Origin: Bacteroidales bacterium
GTDB taxonomy: Bacteria > Bacteroidota > Bacteroidia > Bacteroidales > UBA932
Assembly: GCA_028686425.1 (NCBI GenBank)
Contig: JAQUBZ010000001.1
Location: forward strand, 154,705 to 218,704
Length of the DNA: 64,000 nt
Direction of reading: 5' to 3'
Below the pieces are notes generated by a model. The model saw only the letters and a list, made by a program, of their open reading frames with translations. It was not told the origin of the DNA and did not search any database. This document shows, one piece after another, positions 37,937 to 46,581 of this stretch. The position numbers were made by a program, and so were the translations under genes. Each line of letters starts with the position of its first letter. Within the stretch, counting starts at the first letter, position 1.

Positions 37937-39547
37937 CTATTTGAGCCACAAATCAATAGCGTCATATAACTGAGGGTCGTCCCTTAACATCACGATGGTT
38001 CCGGCGGAAGCAAAGTAATATTTTATTACTATTTCTTGTTCAAGGAGAGCTTTGATTTCGTCTTTCTTTACATTCAACATAGTCTCCTTGTCCATCTTAA
38101 TACGACTTTCAAGAGCTTCTATTTCTGCCTTATACTCATCATACAGGTTGTCTTGTCTGGCGGCCTTTACAAGCTGTTCGAGCACTGTCTCTGCACCGGA
38201 ACGGTAATCAAAGTCGCGAGTGGAGGCATATTTTACAAAGTCCGCATATTCTGCATCGGTCAGATAGAAGTCTGCAGGAGAGGCTATAGCAGGATGATTT
38301 TTGAAATATTCCGTGGCATAATCCCCCAAAACGTCACTGTAAACCAAAGATACTGCAGGACGACTGTAATAATCGGATTTGGTCTCAATATCCGGGGTTA
38401 TTCCACCACCATCATAGACACTTCTGCCGTTTTTGGTCTTGAACTCTTTTTTTAGCGAGTCGGGAACGTTGCCCACGCTTCCGTCCTCATTTCTATGGCT
38501 GTAATCTATGGCCTGAACGCACCTGCCGCTCGGCGTATAATATTTGCCGGTGGTGATTTTCACTTTGCCGTTGTACGGTACAGGCTTGATGGATTGAATT
38601 AATCCTTTGCCGAACGTCCTCTTACCGGCTATCACAGCTCTGTCAAGATCTTGAAGCGCTCCGGCAACTATTTCGGAAGATGATGCCGAGCCGCTGTTGA
38701 CCATTACCATTAAAGGGATGAGAGTGTCTATAGGGGTATCGGTTGTAAAATATTCCTGATTCATTATAGGGTTGCGCCCTTTTGATGAGACTACCAATGT
38801 CCCTTTCGGCACAAAGAGTGATACGAGCTGAATTGCTTCGTCCATTATGCCTCCGCCATTGCCTCTCAGGTCGAGAATAATTCTTTTGGCTCCGTCCTGT
38901 TTCAATGAAAGAACTTTTTCTTTCATCTCCACGCTCATCTTATCGGTAAACCCTGTCAATTTGATATATCCGATAGAGTCTTTGATAATGCCGGCATATT
39001 CTATATCCGAGATATGTATTCTTTCACGAGTTACAACCACGTCAACAGTATCGCCGGTGCGACCTTTTACCACTTTGAACTTGACTTGTGTGCCGGGCTG
39101 TCCTTTCATCTTGTTGGAACTCTCCTCTGATGATAGACCGATGACACTTGCTCCGTCTATTTCAATAATTTGATCTCCCGGGACCAATCCTGCTTTGGAG
39201 GCCGGTGAACCTGAATACGGCTGGACAATCAGGACAGCTTCCGAAGGGCGTTTCTTGATGGTTGCTCCAACGCCTCCGTAAATGCCGGTAGTGAGAAGTT
39301 CAAGATTTTCTTCATCTTCTTCAGGTATATATGTTGTATATGGATCGAGAGATCCAAGCATGCTTTGGATACCGGTTGTGAGCATTTTGTCATACTTGAC
39401 CGTGTCCACATAAGAATTGGAAATCTCCTTTAATATAGCATTTTGTACTTCCAAACTCTGCCCCAATTTGAATGAATTGGACTGGGCGTTCAATTGTAGT
39501 GAAGAAATAAGTGCCAATAGCACTAAACTGACTTTCAAATATTTCAT
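37937..39547 (-). CDS. S41 C-terminal processing peptidase with PDZ domain
   Basis: 536 residues, exported (signal KYLKVSLVLLALISSLQLNAQ). An N-terminal helical part carries DPYTTYIPEEDEENL, then a PDZ domain (YGGVGATIKKRP to IIEIDGASVIGLSS, about 90-180), then the S41 core with the nucleophilic serine in NSGSASSSEIVAGAL and the general-base lysine in GKRTFGKGLIQ. A roughly 190-residue helical C-terminal extension follows. Ctp-type proteases trim envelope proteins. Its own -7 box lies in the shared divergent promoter with rdgB. Confidence 0.93.
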   Translation of the reverse strand: MKYLKVSLVLLALISSLQLNAQSNSFKLGQSLEVQNAILKEISNSYVDTVKYDKMLTTGIQSMLGSLDPYTTYIPEEDEENLELLTTGIYGGVGATIKKRPSEAVLIVQPYSGSPASKAGLVPGDQIIEIDGASVIGLSSEESSNKMKGQPGTQVKFKVVKGRTGDTVDVVVTRERIHISDIEYAGIIKDSIGYIKLTGFTDKMSVEMKEKVLSLKQDGAKRIILDLRGNGGGIMDEAIQLVSLFVPKGTLVVSSKGRNPIMNQEYFTTDTPIDTLIPLMVMVNSGSASSSEIVAGALQDLDRAVIAGKRTFGKGLIQSIKPVPYNGKVKITTGKYYTPSGRCVQAIDYSHRNEDGSVGNVPDSLKKEFKTKNGRSVYDGGGITPDIETKSDYYSRPAVSLVYSDVLGDYATEYFKNHPAIASPADFYLTDAEYADFVKYASTRDFDYRSGAETVLEQLVKAARQDNLYDEYKAEIEALESRIKMDKETMLNVKKDEIKALLEQEIVIKYYFASAGTIVMLRDDPQLYDAIDLWLK

Positions 39548-39566
39548 AGAATCTTAATTAATACTG

Positions 39567-39574
39567 CAAAAATA
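39567..39574 (-). promoter_or_regulatory. -7 box of the S41 protease gene
   Basis: TATTTTTG on the minus strand, 19 bases upstream of the ATG. Confidence 0.45.
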
Positions 39575-39596
39575 ACCTTTTTATCTATTTTGTTTT

Positions 39597-39604
39597 TATC
39601 TTTG
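39597..39604 (+). promoter_or_regulatory. -7 box of the rdgB-recO operon
   Basis: TATCTTTG, 18 bases upstream of the rdgB ATG. It also rules out the earlier in-frame TTG at 39590 as a start. Confidence 0.55.
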
Positions 39605-39622
39605 AGGAAAATCTTAACAATA

Positions 39623-40210
39623 ATGGATCTTGTTTTTGCCACTGCCAATCGTAACAAACTGATAGAAGCACAAAAAGTGTTCGGACCGTCATTCAATCTT
39701 ATCCTTCCGTACGACCTTGGCTTTTGTGGAGATATTCCCGAAACTCATCACACTCTTCTTGAAAATTCCATAGAAAAAGTCAATTTTATCTGGAACAATT
39801 TTCATAAGAATTGTTTTGCCGACGATACAGGGCTTGAAGTTGATGCTCTTAATGGAGCACCGGGTGTCTATTCCGCACGTTATGCGGGGGAGACCAACAA
39901 TCCTGCCGATAATATTAAGAAATTACTCAAAGAACTTAACAATGTCCCCGAAGACCAACGTACTGCACGCTTCAGGTGCGTTGTATCGCTGATTGAAAAT
40001 GGCTTGCTATATACTTTTGAGGGTGTCTGTGAAGGACATATCACTATGAGTGAAAGCGGGATTGAAGGGTTCGGTTATGATCCGGTATTCAAGCCCTCCG
40101 GTATGTCCAAAACAATGGCAGAAATCACTCTCGCAGAAAAAAATGCTATTTCTCATAGGGGAAAAGCGATGGAGAAACTGCTATGCCACTTGTCACAAAA
40201 TCTCAAATAA
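39623..40210 (+). CDS. rdgB: XTP/dITP diphosphatase (RdgB/HAM1 family)
   Basis: About 195 residues; hydrolyses non-canonical purine triphosphates to prevent their incorporation in DNA. Starts MDLVFATANRNKLIEA with the nucleotide-binding TANRNK, then FADDTGLEVDALNGAPGVYSARYAG (about 67-91), the GFGYDPVFKP base-recognition loop and SHRGKAMEKL at the C-terminus. Complete. Its 3' end overlaps recO by 28 bases. Confidence 0.95.
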   Translation: MDLVFATANRNKLIEAQKVFGPSFNLILPYDLGFCGDIPETHHTLLENSIEKVNFIWNNFHKNCFADDTGLEVDALNGAPGVYSARYAGETNNPADNIKKLLKELNNVPEDQRTARFRCVVSLIENGLLYTFEGVCEGHITMSESGIEGFGYDPVFKPSGMSKTMAEITLAEKNAISHRGKAMEKLLCHLSQNLK

Positions 40211-40920
40211 TAGTACTTCACCTCACTAAATACGGTGATTCGGGAGTGATAGTTCACGTAGTTGACTCACTCTCCGGACGCCAAAGTCTTTATCTTCGCG
40301 GCATCAAAAAAAGCAAAAACAATGCCGTATTGTCCTATTTTCACAACTTGAATGTTCTCGAAGCGGTGACAGCTTCGTCTCCCAATAGCAGTTTGTCGTA
40401 TTTGAGGGAGTATGAACCTCTGTTTTCCTTGGAAGAAATACGTTCGGATGTATATAAAAGGACGATAGCCTTGTTTATCAGTGAAGTTATATATAGGAGT
40501 ATGACAGCTGAAAATGGGGATTTATCTCTTTTTAAGTGGTTGGTGGAGTCGATTGTGTCTCTGAATAATATGGATGGGCCTATTTCAAATTATCATTTGT
40601 GGTGGCTTACCGTCTATTGCTGTAAGATGGGGTTTCGCCCGAACGACAATTATAGCTCCGAAAGAGAGGTATTTGATATACAGACAGCTCAATTTACAAT
40701 GTATAGTTCATATAATTCTCAAATACTCACGTTTGGAAAGGAAAATTCGGAACTTTTACATAAATTGCTTAACAGCGATATTTACGGAGCAATGTCACTT
40801 CCTCTTTCGTCATCACGAAGGAAGTCATACGCTCAAAATATGATAGATTATCTATCCTATCATCTTGGAATTCAAATCAATATAAAGTCACTAAACATTT
40901 TTCACGATATTTTTAATTGA
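40183..40920 (+). CDS. recO: DNA repair protein RecO
   Basis: 245 residues; helps RecR load RecA on SSB-coated DNA. An N-terminal OB fold (SQIIVLHLTKYGDSGVIVHVVDSLSGRQSLYLRG) is followed by the helical C-terminal domain, with low similarity typical of Bacteroidota RecO. The zinc cysteines of some RecO proteins are not clearly present: there is CC near residue 146 but no CxxC pair. The ATG lies 28 bases inside rdgB. The GH3 gene follows after 8 bases. Confidence 0.85.
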   Translation: MPLVTKSQIIVLHLTKYGDSGVIVHVVDSLSGRQSLYLRGIKKSKNNAVLSYFHNLNVLEAVTASSPNSSLSYLREYEPLFSLEEIRSDVYKRTIALFISEVIYRSMTAENGDLSLFKWLVESIVSLNNMDGPISNYHLWWLTVYCCKMGFRPNDNYSSEREVFDIQTAQFTMYSSYNSQILTFGKENSELLHKLLNSDIYGAMSLPLSSSRRKSYAQNMIDYLSYHLGIQINIKSLNIFHDIFN

Positions 40921-40928
40921 CAAATTGA

Positions 40929-42446
40929 ATGAACATCATCAACAATATATTTCTTCTATATGCCTCGGCAATGCTAAAGTCAACAGACTTTGGAAGGCAC
41001 TATCCTGCCGATTCGCAACAGAAGACATTCAGACAGCTTATCAAAGGTGGAGCCGATACTCTATTTGGTCATGAACATGATTTCGGAGGAATCAATTCCA
41101 TTGAAGATTTCCAACGAAGAGTTCCCATTCGTGAATATGATGCGATGCAGCCTTATATCGAAAAACTCAGAACGGGAGAAAATTATATCCTTTGGAACGA
41201 AAAAACATCATTTTTTGCCAAAAGTTCGGGAACGAGTTCGGACAAGAGTAAATATATTCCCGTTACTCCTACCAATTTGAGGGGGTGTCACTACGGAGGG
41301 ATGCAAAGGATGCTTGCCAACTATGTACATCACTATCCCGACAGTCGGATTTTCAACGGCAAGGCATTGACACTTGGCGGAAGTGTCGAGCCGGATTTGA
41401 GTAAAAATACTTTCAGTGGAGATCTTTCTGCCATTCTTCTTAAAAACTCTCCTTCAATTGTGGAGATTGTCAGGGTTCCGGATCGCAATACAGCCATGCT
41501 CTACGATTTTAACGAGAAAGTGGAAAAGATATGCGAAAAGTGCAGCAGGGCTGATGTTACTAATTTTGCAGGTGTCCCCTCGTGGAATCTGATACTTCTG
41601 AGGCGCATTATTGAGTATAACAAAGCTAAATATCTGACAGAGGTCTGGCCGAATATTGAACTTTTCATGCACGGAGGAATCAGTTTCGAGCCATATATAA
41701 AGCAGTTTGACGAGATAATTTCGTCAACAGGGATGAGATACTTTGAAAACTATAATGCTTCTGAAGGTTATTTTGCATTTCAGGATGATCCTCAGGACAA
41801 GAGTATGTTATTGACTCTTGACAACGGAGTATTTTACGAATTTATTCCTTTGAGAGGTCTTGATGAGACACTTGCCTCCCGGCAGCCTGTCAGGGCACTA
41901 TGTATTGAAGATGTCAAAGTCAATGAGCCGTATGCTATCGTGATTTCCACAACGGCAGGACTTTGGAGATATTTGATAGGAGATGTTGTCACCTTCACAT
42001 CGACATTCCCCCATAAAATAGTCATTTCCGGGAGGACTAAGCTCTTCATTAACGCATTTGGTGAAGAACTGATGATTGGAAATGCAGAAGATTCCTTGAC
42101 AAAGGCTTGTAAAAAACATAATGTGACAGTGACCGACTATACGGTGGCTCCGATATTCATGAGCAAAGAAGGGAAAGGAGGACATCAGTGGGCTATAGAG
42201 TTCAATACTCCGCCTGAAGACCTTGAAGCATTTGCCGACACGCTTGACAAGGAGATTTGCGAGTGTAATTCGGATTATGAGGCCAAGCGTACACATACGA
42301 TTACCATGGATCGCCTCGTCATAAGTGCGGTTCCTCACGGAACGTTTTACAAATGGATGAACGGCAGAGGTAAGACCGGAGGCCAAAACAAAGTTCCGAG
42401 GCTTTCCGGATCAAGAACATACATTGAACAGATACTTTCTATGTAA
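40929..42446 (+). CDS. GH3-family acyl-adenylating enzyme (bacterial GH3)
   Basis: 505 residues, homologous to plant GH3 enzymes that join amino acids to hormone acids through an acyl-adenylate. ATP motifs are visible: FFAKSSGTSSDKSKYIPVT (about 93-111), YFENYNASEGYFAFQ (about 275-289), WRYLIGDVVTF and GRTKLFINAFGEEL. The C-terminal lid (HQWAIEFNTPPEDL) and a basic end (WMNGRGKTGGQNKVPRL) match the family. Bacterial members are common in Bacteroidota but have no settled substrate; acyl-amino acid or lipoamino acid synthesis is plausible. Adjacent to recO (8 bases) and a short-chain dehydrogenase (24 bases). Confidence 0.85.
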   Translation: MNIINNIFLLYASAMLKSTDFGRHYPADSQQKTFRQLIKGGADTLFGHEHDFGGINSIEDFQRRVPIREYDAMQPYIEKLRTGENYILWNEKTSFFAKSSGTSSDKSKYIPVTPTNLRGCHYGGMQRMLANYVHHYPDSRIFNGKALTLGGSVEPDLSKNTFSGDLSAILLKNSPSIVEIVRVPDRNTAMLYDFNEKVEKICEKCSRADVTNFAGVPSWNLILLRRIIEYNKAKYLTEVWPNIELFMHGGISFEPYIKQFDEIISSTGMRYFENYNASEGYFAFQDDPQDKSMLLTLDNGVFYEFIPLRGLDETLASRQPVRALCIEDVKVNEPYAIVISTTAGLWRYLIGDVVTFTSTFPHKIVISGRTKLFINAFGEELMIGNAEDSLTKACKKHNVTVTDYTVAPIFMSKEGKGGHQWAIEFNTPPEDLEAFADTLDKEICECNSDYEAKRTHTITMDRLVISAVPHGTFYKWMNGRGKTGGQNKVPRLSGSRTYIEQILSM

Positions 42447-42470
42447 ACAATCAGATAACTTAATACAATC

Positions 42471-43274
42471 ATGAATCCAAAAGTAATTCTTATTACGGGC
42501 GTTTCGTCCGGATTTGGCCTTGCAATGGCGCAAAGACTTTATAGTGACGGTTATATTGTCTATGGGACAGTACGCCGCGATTGTAAACAGATAGATGGCG
42601 TACATTATCTTCATGCGGATGTGCGCAATAGCGACGAAGTGAAAAAAGCAGTTGATTCGGTACTCGCAGCCGAGGGCAGGATTGATGTTCTTATCAATAA
42701 TGCAGGAATGGGAATCGGTGGTCCTGTCGAATTTACTCCGGAAGAAGACATAACGCTCCAGATGGATACCAATTTTATGGGACAAGTCAGATTTGCCAAA
42801 GCCGTGTTGCCTCAGATGAGGAGTAATCGCTGTGGTACAATCATCTGTTTCAGTTCGATAGGGGGACGTCTCGGTCTTCCTTTCCAGGGATTCTACTCTG
42901 CGAGCAAATTTGCGGTTGAAGGATTTTGCGAAGCTCTTCAAATAGAGGTTGCCAAATTCGGAATAAATGTGATTCTGGTTGAGCCGGGTGATTTTGCCAC
43001 CGGATTTACACAAGCAAGAAAAAAGAGCGACTTTTCAGAGGCAGGCAAAATCTATCCGAATCTTGAGCAATCGGTTCAAAGCTTTGAAAATGACGAGACA
43101 AGCGGACTGACCCCTCAGTTTCTGGCTGCAAAAATCTCCAAAATAGTATCGCGTAGGCATCCTAAATTCAGATACGTGATAGCAACATTTGTACAGAAGC
43201 TTTCGATTCCACTGAAATCTATTTTGAGCGGACGCTGTTATGCGAAAGTTATCGGAATGTTTTACAAAGTATGA
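42471..43274 (+). CDS. Short-chain dehydrogenase/reductase (SDR)
   Basis: 267 residues, a classical SDR. NAD(P) motif GVSSGFGLAMA (about 9-19), the Asp before the adenosine site in HADVRNSDE, NNAGMGIGG (about 83-91), the catalytic serine in ICFSSIGGRLG and YSASKFAVEGF with Tyr and Lys, followed by VEPGDFATGF. The C-terminal part resembles the retinol/estradiol-dehydrogenase-like SDRs often annotated as oxidoreductases of lipid or keto substrates. It follows the GH3 gene, hinting at joint action on an acyl substrate (inference). Confidence 0.88.
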   Translation: MNPKVILITGVSSGFGLAMAQRLYSDGYIVYGTVRRDCKQIDGVHYLHADVRNSDEVKKAVDSVLAAEGRIDVLINNAGMGIGGPVEFTPEEDITLQMDTNFMGQVRFAKAVLPQMRSNRCGTIICFSSIGGRLGLPFQGFYSASKFAVEGFCEALQIEVAKFGINVILVEPGDFATGFTQARKKSDFSEAGKIYPNLEQSVQSFENDETSGLTPQFLAAKISKIVSRRHPKFRYVIATFVQKLSIPLKSILSGRCYAKVIGMFYKV

Positions 43275-43294
43275 TAATTTTAGATAAATAACTG

Positions 43295-44602
43295 TTAATC
43301 AGCTATTTTTACTTTAGAATAAACCTCTTTTCGAGCGACAATAGTCATATATACGGTTCTCACGAGCAAGTGAACGAAATAAGCTGTGTAGAGTGCCTGA
43401 ATGCCGAGCCACGATTGAAGTGCAACATAGCTGAGCACAAAAAGTCCGGCTGACCATAGCATACAGTCGCGCAACGCCTTTGACGCGGTGGCTCCGATAA
43501 AAATGCCGTCCCATGTAAATGCAACACAGCTTACGAGAGGCATCAGCAACAACCAGAAGAGAAATTGACGTGAAGCTTCAATTACTGAGACATTGTCAGT
43601 CATGAGTCTGAACATCGGCTCTCCAAGAAATGAATATACTACTGTCGAGACAATTCCGAGCCCAAGACACCATACAAATAGTTTTTTGACCACCTCGTGC
43701 AGTGATTTTGAATCGTTTTCACCGATAAATCGCCCTGTCAGAGCCTCTCCTGCATAAGCAAATCCGTCAACGAAATATGAATAAAGCAGCAGCAATTTCA
43801 TCATTACGGAACTTACGGCAAGCATTGTGTCTCCATATTTGGCTGCAATAGAGGTGAATCCTATATAAATTACGAGCATACAGAACGAGCGTACAAACAG
43901 GTTGCCGTTCATTGCAAAGAAATGCTTCATATATTTCCATTTGACACTTGCACGGACCGATATGAGCGGCAGGTATTTTTTGAAATTGACACTCATGAGG
44001 ATAATGGCAAGAATAAGGCCCGAATATTGGGCTACGAGTGTTCCTACAGCCACTCCTTTAATTCCGAGAGGGGTATATACGGCAAACAGATAGCTTCCGA
44101 AAAGGTTAATGACATTGACGACAATATCAACAGTCATGGGCAACACGGTGTTCTGCATCCCGATAAACCACCCTTTAAATACCATCAGAGAGAGTGTTGC
44201 AGGAGCCGCCCATACTCTTATGAAGAAATATTGCTTTGCCAGAGTCTCCACTTCCGGAGTACATTCCACAAGGGCAAATGCCGCCTCGATATATACCCAC
44301 TGAATAATCCAGATAATAAGTGCAACGCTCAATGCCGTGGCGATTCCCTGAGTGAATGCATTCATTGCACTCCTGAAATCCTTTCTCCCGAATGCCTGAG
44401 CCGTAATTCCGCCTGTGCCTACACGAAGAAATCCCATATTCCAGTAAAGCAGGTCGAACAACATCGACCCGATGGCGATACCGCCGATTGCAGCAGCATT
44501 TCCAAGGTGTCCGGCAATGCCCAAATCTACAATTCCGACGAGCGGAACGGTAATATTTGCTAAAATACTTGGAACTGCAAGGCGGAGAATCTGTTTGTTC
44601 AT
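43295..44602 (-). CDS. MATE-family efflux transporter (DinF-like)
   Basis: 435 residues, twelve hydrophobic segments in two six-helix bundles. Typical features: N-terminal LAVPSILANITVPLVGIVDLGIAGHLG (in part), RVGTGGITAQAFGRKD and, in the second half, SYFVDGFAYAGEALTGRFIGE. DinF-type MATE proteins export cationic compounds or metabolites by Na+ or H+ antiport; the substrate is not predictable. Its ATG overlaps the rsgA stop by 4 bases, so it is the second gene of an rsgA-led pair. No homology to the first gene's function is implied. Confidence 0.92.
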   Translation of the reverse strand: MNKQILRLAVPSILANITVPLVGIVDLGIAGHLGNAAAIGGIAIGSMLFDLLYWNMGFLRVGTGGITAQAFGRKDFRSAMNAFTQGIATALSVALIIWIIQWVYIEAAFALVECTPEVETLAKQYFFIRVWAAPATLSLMVFKGWFIGMQNTVLPMTVDIVVNVINLFGSYLFAVYTPLGIKGVAVGTLVAQYSGLILAIILMSVNFKKYLPLISVRASVKWKYMKHFFAMNGNLFVRSFCMLVIYIGFTSIAAKYGDTMLAVSSVMMKLLLLYSYFVDGFAYAGEALTGRFIGENDSKSLHEVVKKLFVWCLGLGIVSTVVYSFLGEPMFRLMTDNVSVIEASRQFLFWLLLMPLVSCVAFTWDGIFIGATASKALRDCMLWSAGLFVLSYVALQSWLGIQALYTAYFVHLLVRTVYMTIVARKEVYSKVKIAD

Positions 44603-45543
44603 TGTCTGTATTTGGTTTCTTCTTCCAACATTCCGAGATATGAATTGTAGCGTTCCTCGGAAATGATTCCATCTTCAACTCCCTTTTTAACGGCACATCC
44701 CGGTTCGTGGGTATGGGTGCAAGGGCGGAACTTGCAGTCGTCCATGACTCTCAACATCTCCGGAAAATAAGTACTTAGCTCTTCGGTCTCAATATCCACT
44801 ATTCCGAATCCTTTAATTCCCGGAGTGTCGATAATGAAACCTCCGGTACTTAGAGGATGCATTTCATAAAAGGTGGTAGTATGCTTTCCTTGAAGGTGAG
44901 CTTGTGAAATCTCCCCTATTTTTGGAGAAAGGGAAGGGTCAAGAGCCTTTATGAGGGAAGATTTGCCAACTCCCGATACTCCTGAAAATAAAGAGACGGA
45001 GTCTTTGCACATCTCTCTGAGAAGATCGATATTTTCACCGGTGAGGGCGGAAACTTCAAGGACCCGGTACCCTGCACCGCGGTATATGGCTTCAAAATGT
45101 TCCATTTTCTCTTTATACTCGTCGTCGTACAAATCCCGTTTGTTGATGACAATGACGGTTGGTATCTTGTATGCTTCACAAGTGAGGAGAAATCGGTCTA
45201 TAAATGCGAGTTTGGTCTCCGGAAACTCTATGGTGACAATTAGAAATACCGTGTCGAGATTTGCGGCAATTATGTGTGTCTGACGTGAAAGATTGGTCGA
45301 TTTGCGGATAATGTAATTCTTTCGAGGCAAAATTTTGTCAATAGTTCCCATCGGTTGGTCGGAATCGAGATCGACAGAGTATTCCACAACGTCTCCCACG
45401 GCAATCGGATTGGTTGTTGTAGAGGCATTTAATCTGACTTTACCCCTTATTACTGCCGGAAACAATTCCCATTTCGGAAGCTCGGAGAGCATATAGTGAC
45501 TCCCCGTATGTTTGACAATAGTTGCAATTGAAGACTTTTCCAT
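44599..45543 (-). CDS. rsgA: Ribosome small-subunit-dependent GTPase A
   Basis: 314 residues; a late 30S assembly GTPase. An N-terminal OB fold precedes a circularly permuted G domain with G4 (VINKRDL, about 131-137) before G1 (SGVSGVGKSSLIKAL, about 190-204) and G3 (IIDTPGIKGFG). The C-terminal zinc knuckle is CKFRPCTHTHEPGC. The -7 box ends only 5 bases before the ATG, so the message is probably leaderless or nearly so. It shares the divergent promoter region with the prenyl synthase. Confidence 0.96.
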   Translation of the reverse strand: MEKSSIATIVKHTGSHYMLSELPKWELFPAVIRGKVRLNASTTTNPIAVGDVVEYSVDLDSDQPMGTIDKILPRKNYIIRKSTNLSRQTHIIAANLDTVFLIVTIEFPETKLAFIDRFLLTCEAYKIPTVIVINKRDLYDDEYKEKMEHFEAIYRGAGYRVLEVSALTGENIDLLREMCKDSVSLFSGVSGVGKSSLIKALDPSLSPKIGEISQAHLQGKHTTTFYEMHPLSTGGFIIDTPGIKGFGIVDIETEELSTYFPEMLRVMDDCKFRPCTHTHEPGCAVKKGVEDGIISEERYNSYLGMLEEETKYRQ

Positions 45544-45548
45544 TGCCG

Positions 45549-45556
45549 CAAAGATA
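45549..45556 (-). promoter_or_regulatory. -7 box of rsgA
   Basis: TATCTTTG on the minus strand, ending 5 bases before the ATG, which predicts a start of transcription at about the A of the start codon. Confidence 0.6.
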
Positions 45557-45576
45557 GCAATTTGTTTAAAATCCGT

Positions 45577-45584
45577 TATCTTTG
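45577..45584 (+). promoter_or_regulatory. -7 box of the polyprenyl synthetase gene
   Basis: TATCTTTG, 19 bases upstream of the ATG at 45604 and divergent from the rsgA box 20 bases away. The earlier in-frame TTG (45562) would precede transcription. Confidence 0.55.
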
Positions 45585-45603
45585 CCGGAATAAATCAAAA
45601 TAT

Positions 45604-46581
45604 ATGTACACAATAAGCGAAATAGATTCTATCGTCGAAAAAAGTTTTTTGAATTTGAAGATTGAGGGGACTCCGCAATCTCTTTACGAACCTATAGAAT
45701 ATATGATGGGCATTGGCGGAAAACGGATAAGGCCGCGTTTATGCTTGATAACATACACACTTTTCAGCAATCTTATAAACAAAGAGGTGATATATCCCTC
45801 GCTTGCAATCGAGATATTTCACGAATTTACCCTGATTCATGACGATATTATGGATAAGGCGGATACTCGTAGAAACCAATTGACAGTTCACAAAAAATGG
45901 GGTGATAACAGCGCAATCCTCTCAGGGGATGTGATGTCCATAATGGCTTACAAGTATTTGTGCGCCTGTGAACAGGACAAGATGTCCGCACTTCTTGAAC
46001 TTTTTACCAAAACGGCATCTCAGGTATGTGAGGGGCAGCAATACGATATGGATTTCGAGTCCATGCCTTTTATAACCCAAGAGGATTATATCAACATGAT
46101 CGGACTCAAAACCGGAGTTCTGATTGCATGTGCAGCAGAGATGGGAGCTATCATGGGAGGAGCAGACGAGGCTGTATGCAAATCATTGTACAACTTCGGG
46201 TTTTTGATTGGGTTGGCTTTTCAGATTACGGATGATTATCTCGATACATTTGGAAACGAACAGATTTTCGGCAAGAAAATTGGAGGAGATATTGTAAACA
46301 ACAAGAAGAGCTGGCTCCTTGTAGAGTGTATCAGACTTGCAACAGGAGAGAAACGGACAGAACTGAACAGGATTATGGCTATGGATGAGAATCAAAATGC
46401 CGAAAAAATCGCATCAATGCAGAATCTTTATGTCGATTTGGGAATAAAGGAGAGTGCCAAGAAGAAAATTCTGGAATATCACGACAAGGCTATGGATGTG
46501 ATTAGAAATATAGGTCTCAGTGATGTACAGATTGAGCAATTAAGTATTTTCGCCGAACAAATAATACATCGTGAAAAATAA
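45604..46581 (+). CDS. Polyprenyl (trans-isoprenyl) diphosphate synthase
   Basis: 325 residues; condenses isopentenyl diphosphate onto an allylic primer. Family motifs are GGKRIRPRLCL (about 38-48), the first aspartate-rich motif in LIHDDIMDKADTRR (about 79-92), KTGVLIACAAEMGA and the second, FQITDDYLDTFG. The chain length cannot be read with confidence: it could be a farnesyl/geranylgeranyl or a longer (menaquinone side chain) synthase. Its 3' end overlaps the U32 gene by 11 bases. Confidence 0.9.
   Translation: MYTISEIDSIVEKSFLNLKIEGTPQSLYEPIEYMMGIGGKRIRPRLCLITYTLFSNLINKEVIYPSLAIEIFHEFTLIHDDIMDKADTRRNQLTVHKKWGDNSAILSGDVMSIMAYKYLCACEQDKMSALLELFTKTASQVCEGQQYDMDFESMPFITQEDYINMIGLKTGVLIACAAEMGAIMGGADEAVCKSLYNFGFLIGLAFQITDDYLDTFGNEQIFGKKIGGDIVNNKKSWLLVECIRLATGEKRTELNRIMAMDENQNAEKIASMQNLYVDLGIKESAKKKILEYHDKAMDVIRNIGLSDVQIEQLSIFAEQIIHREK

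Noticed and set aside
42411..43013. 200-codon minus-strand open frame
   Set aside because: Antisense shadow of the SDR gene.
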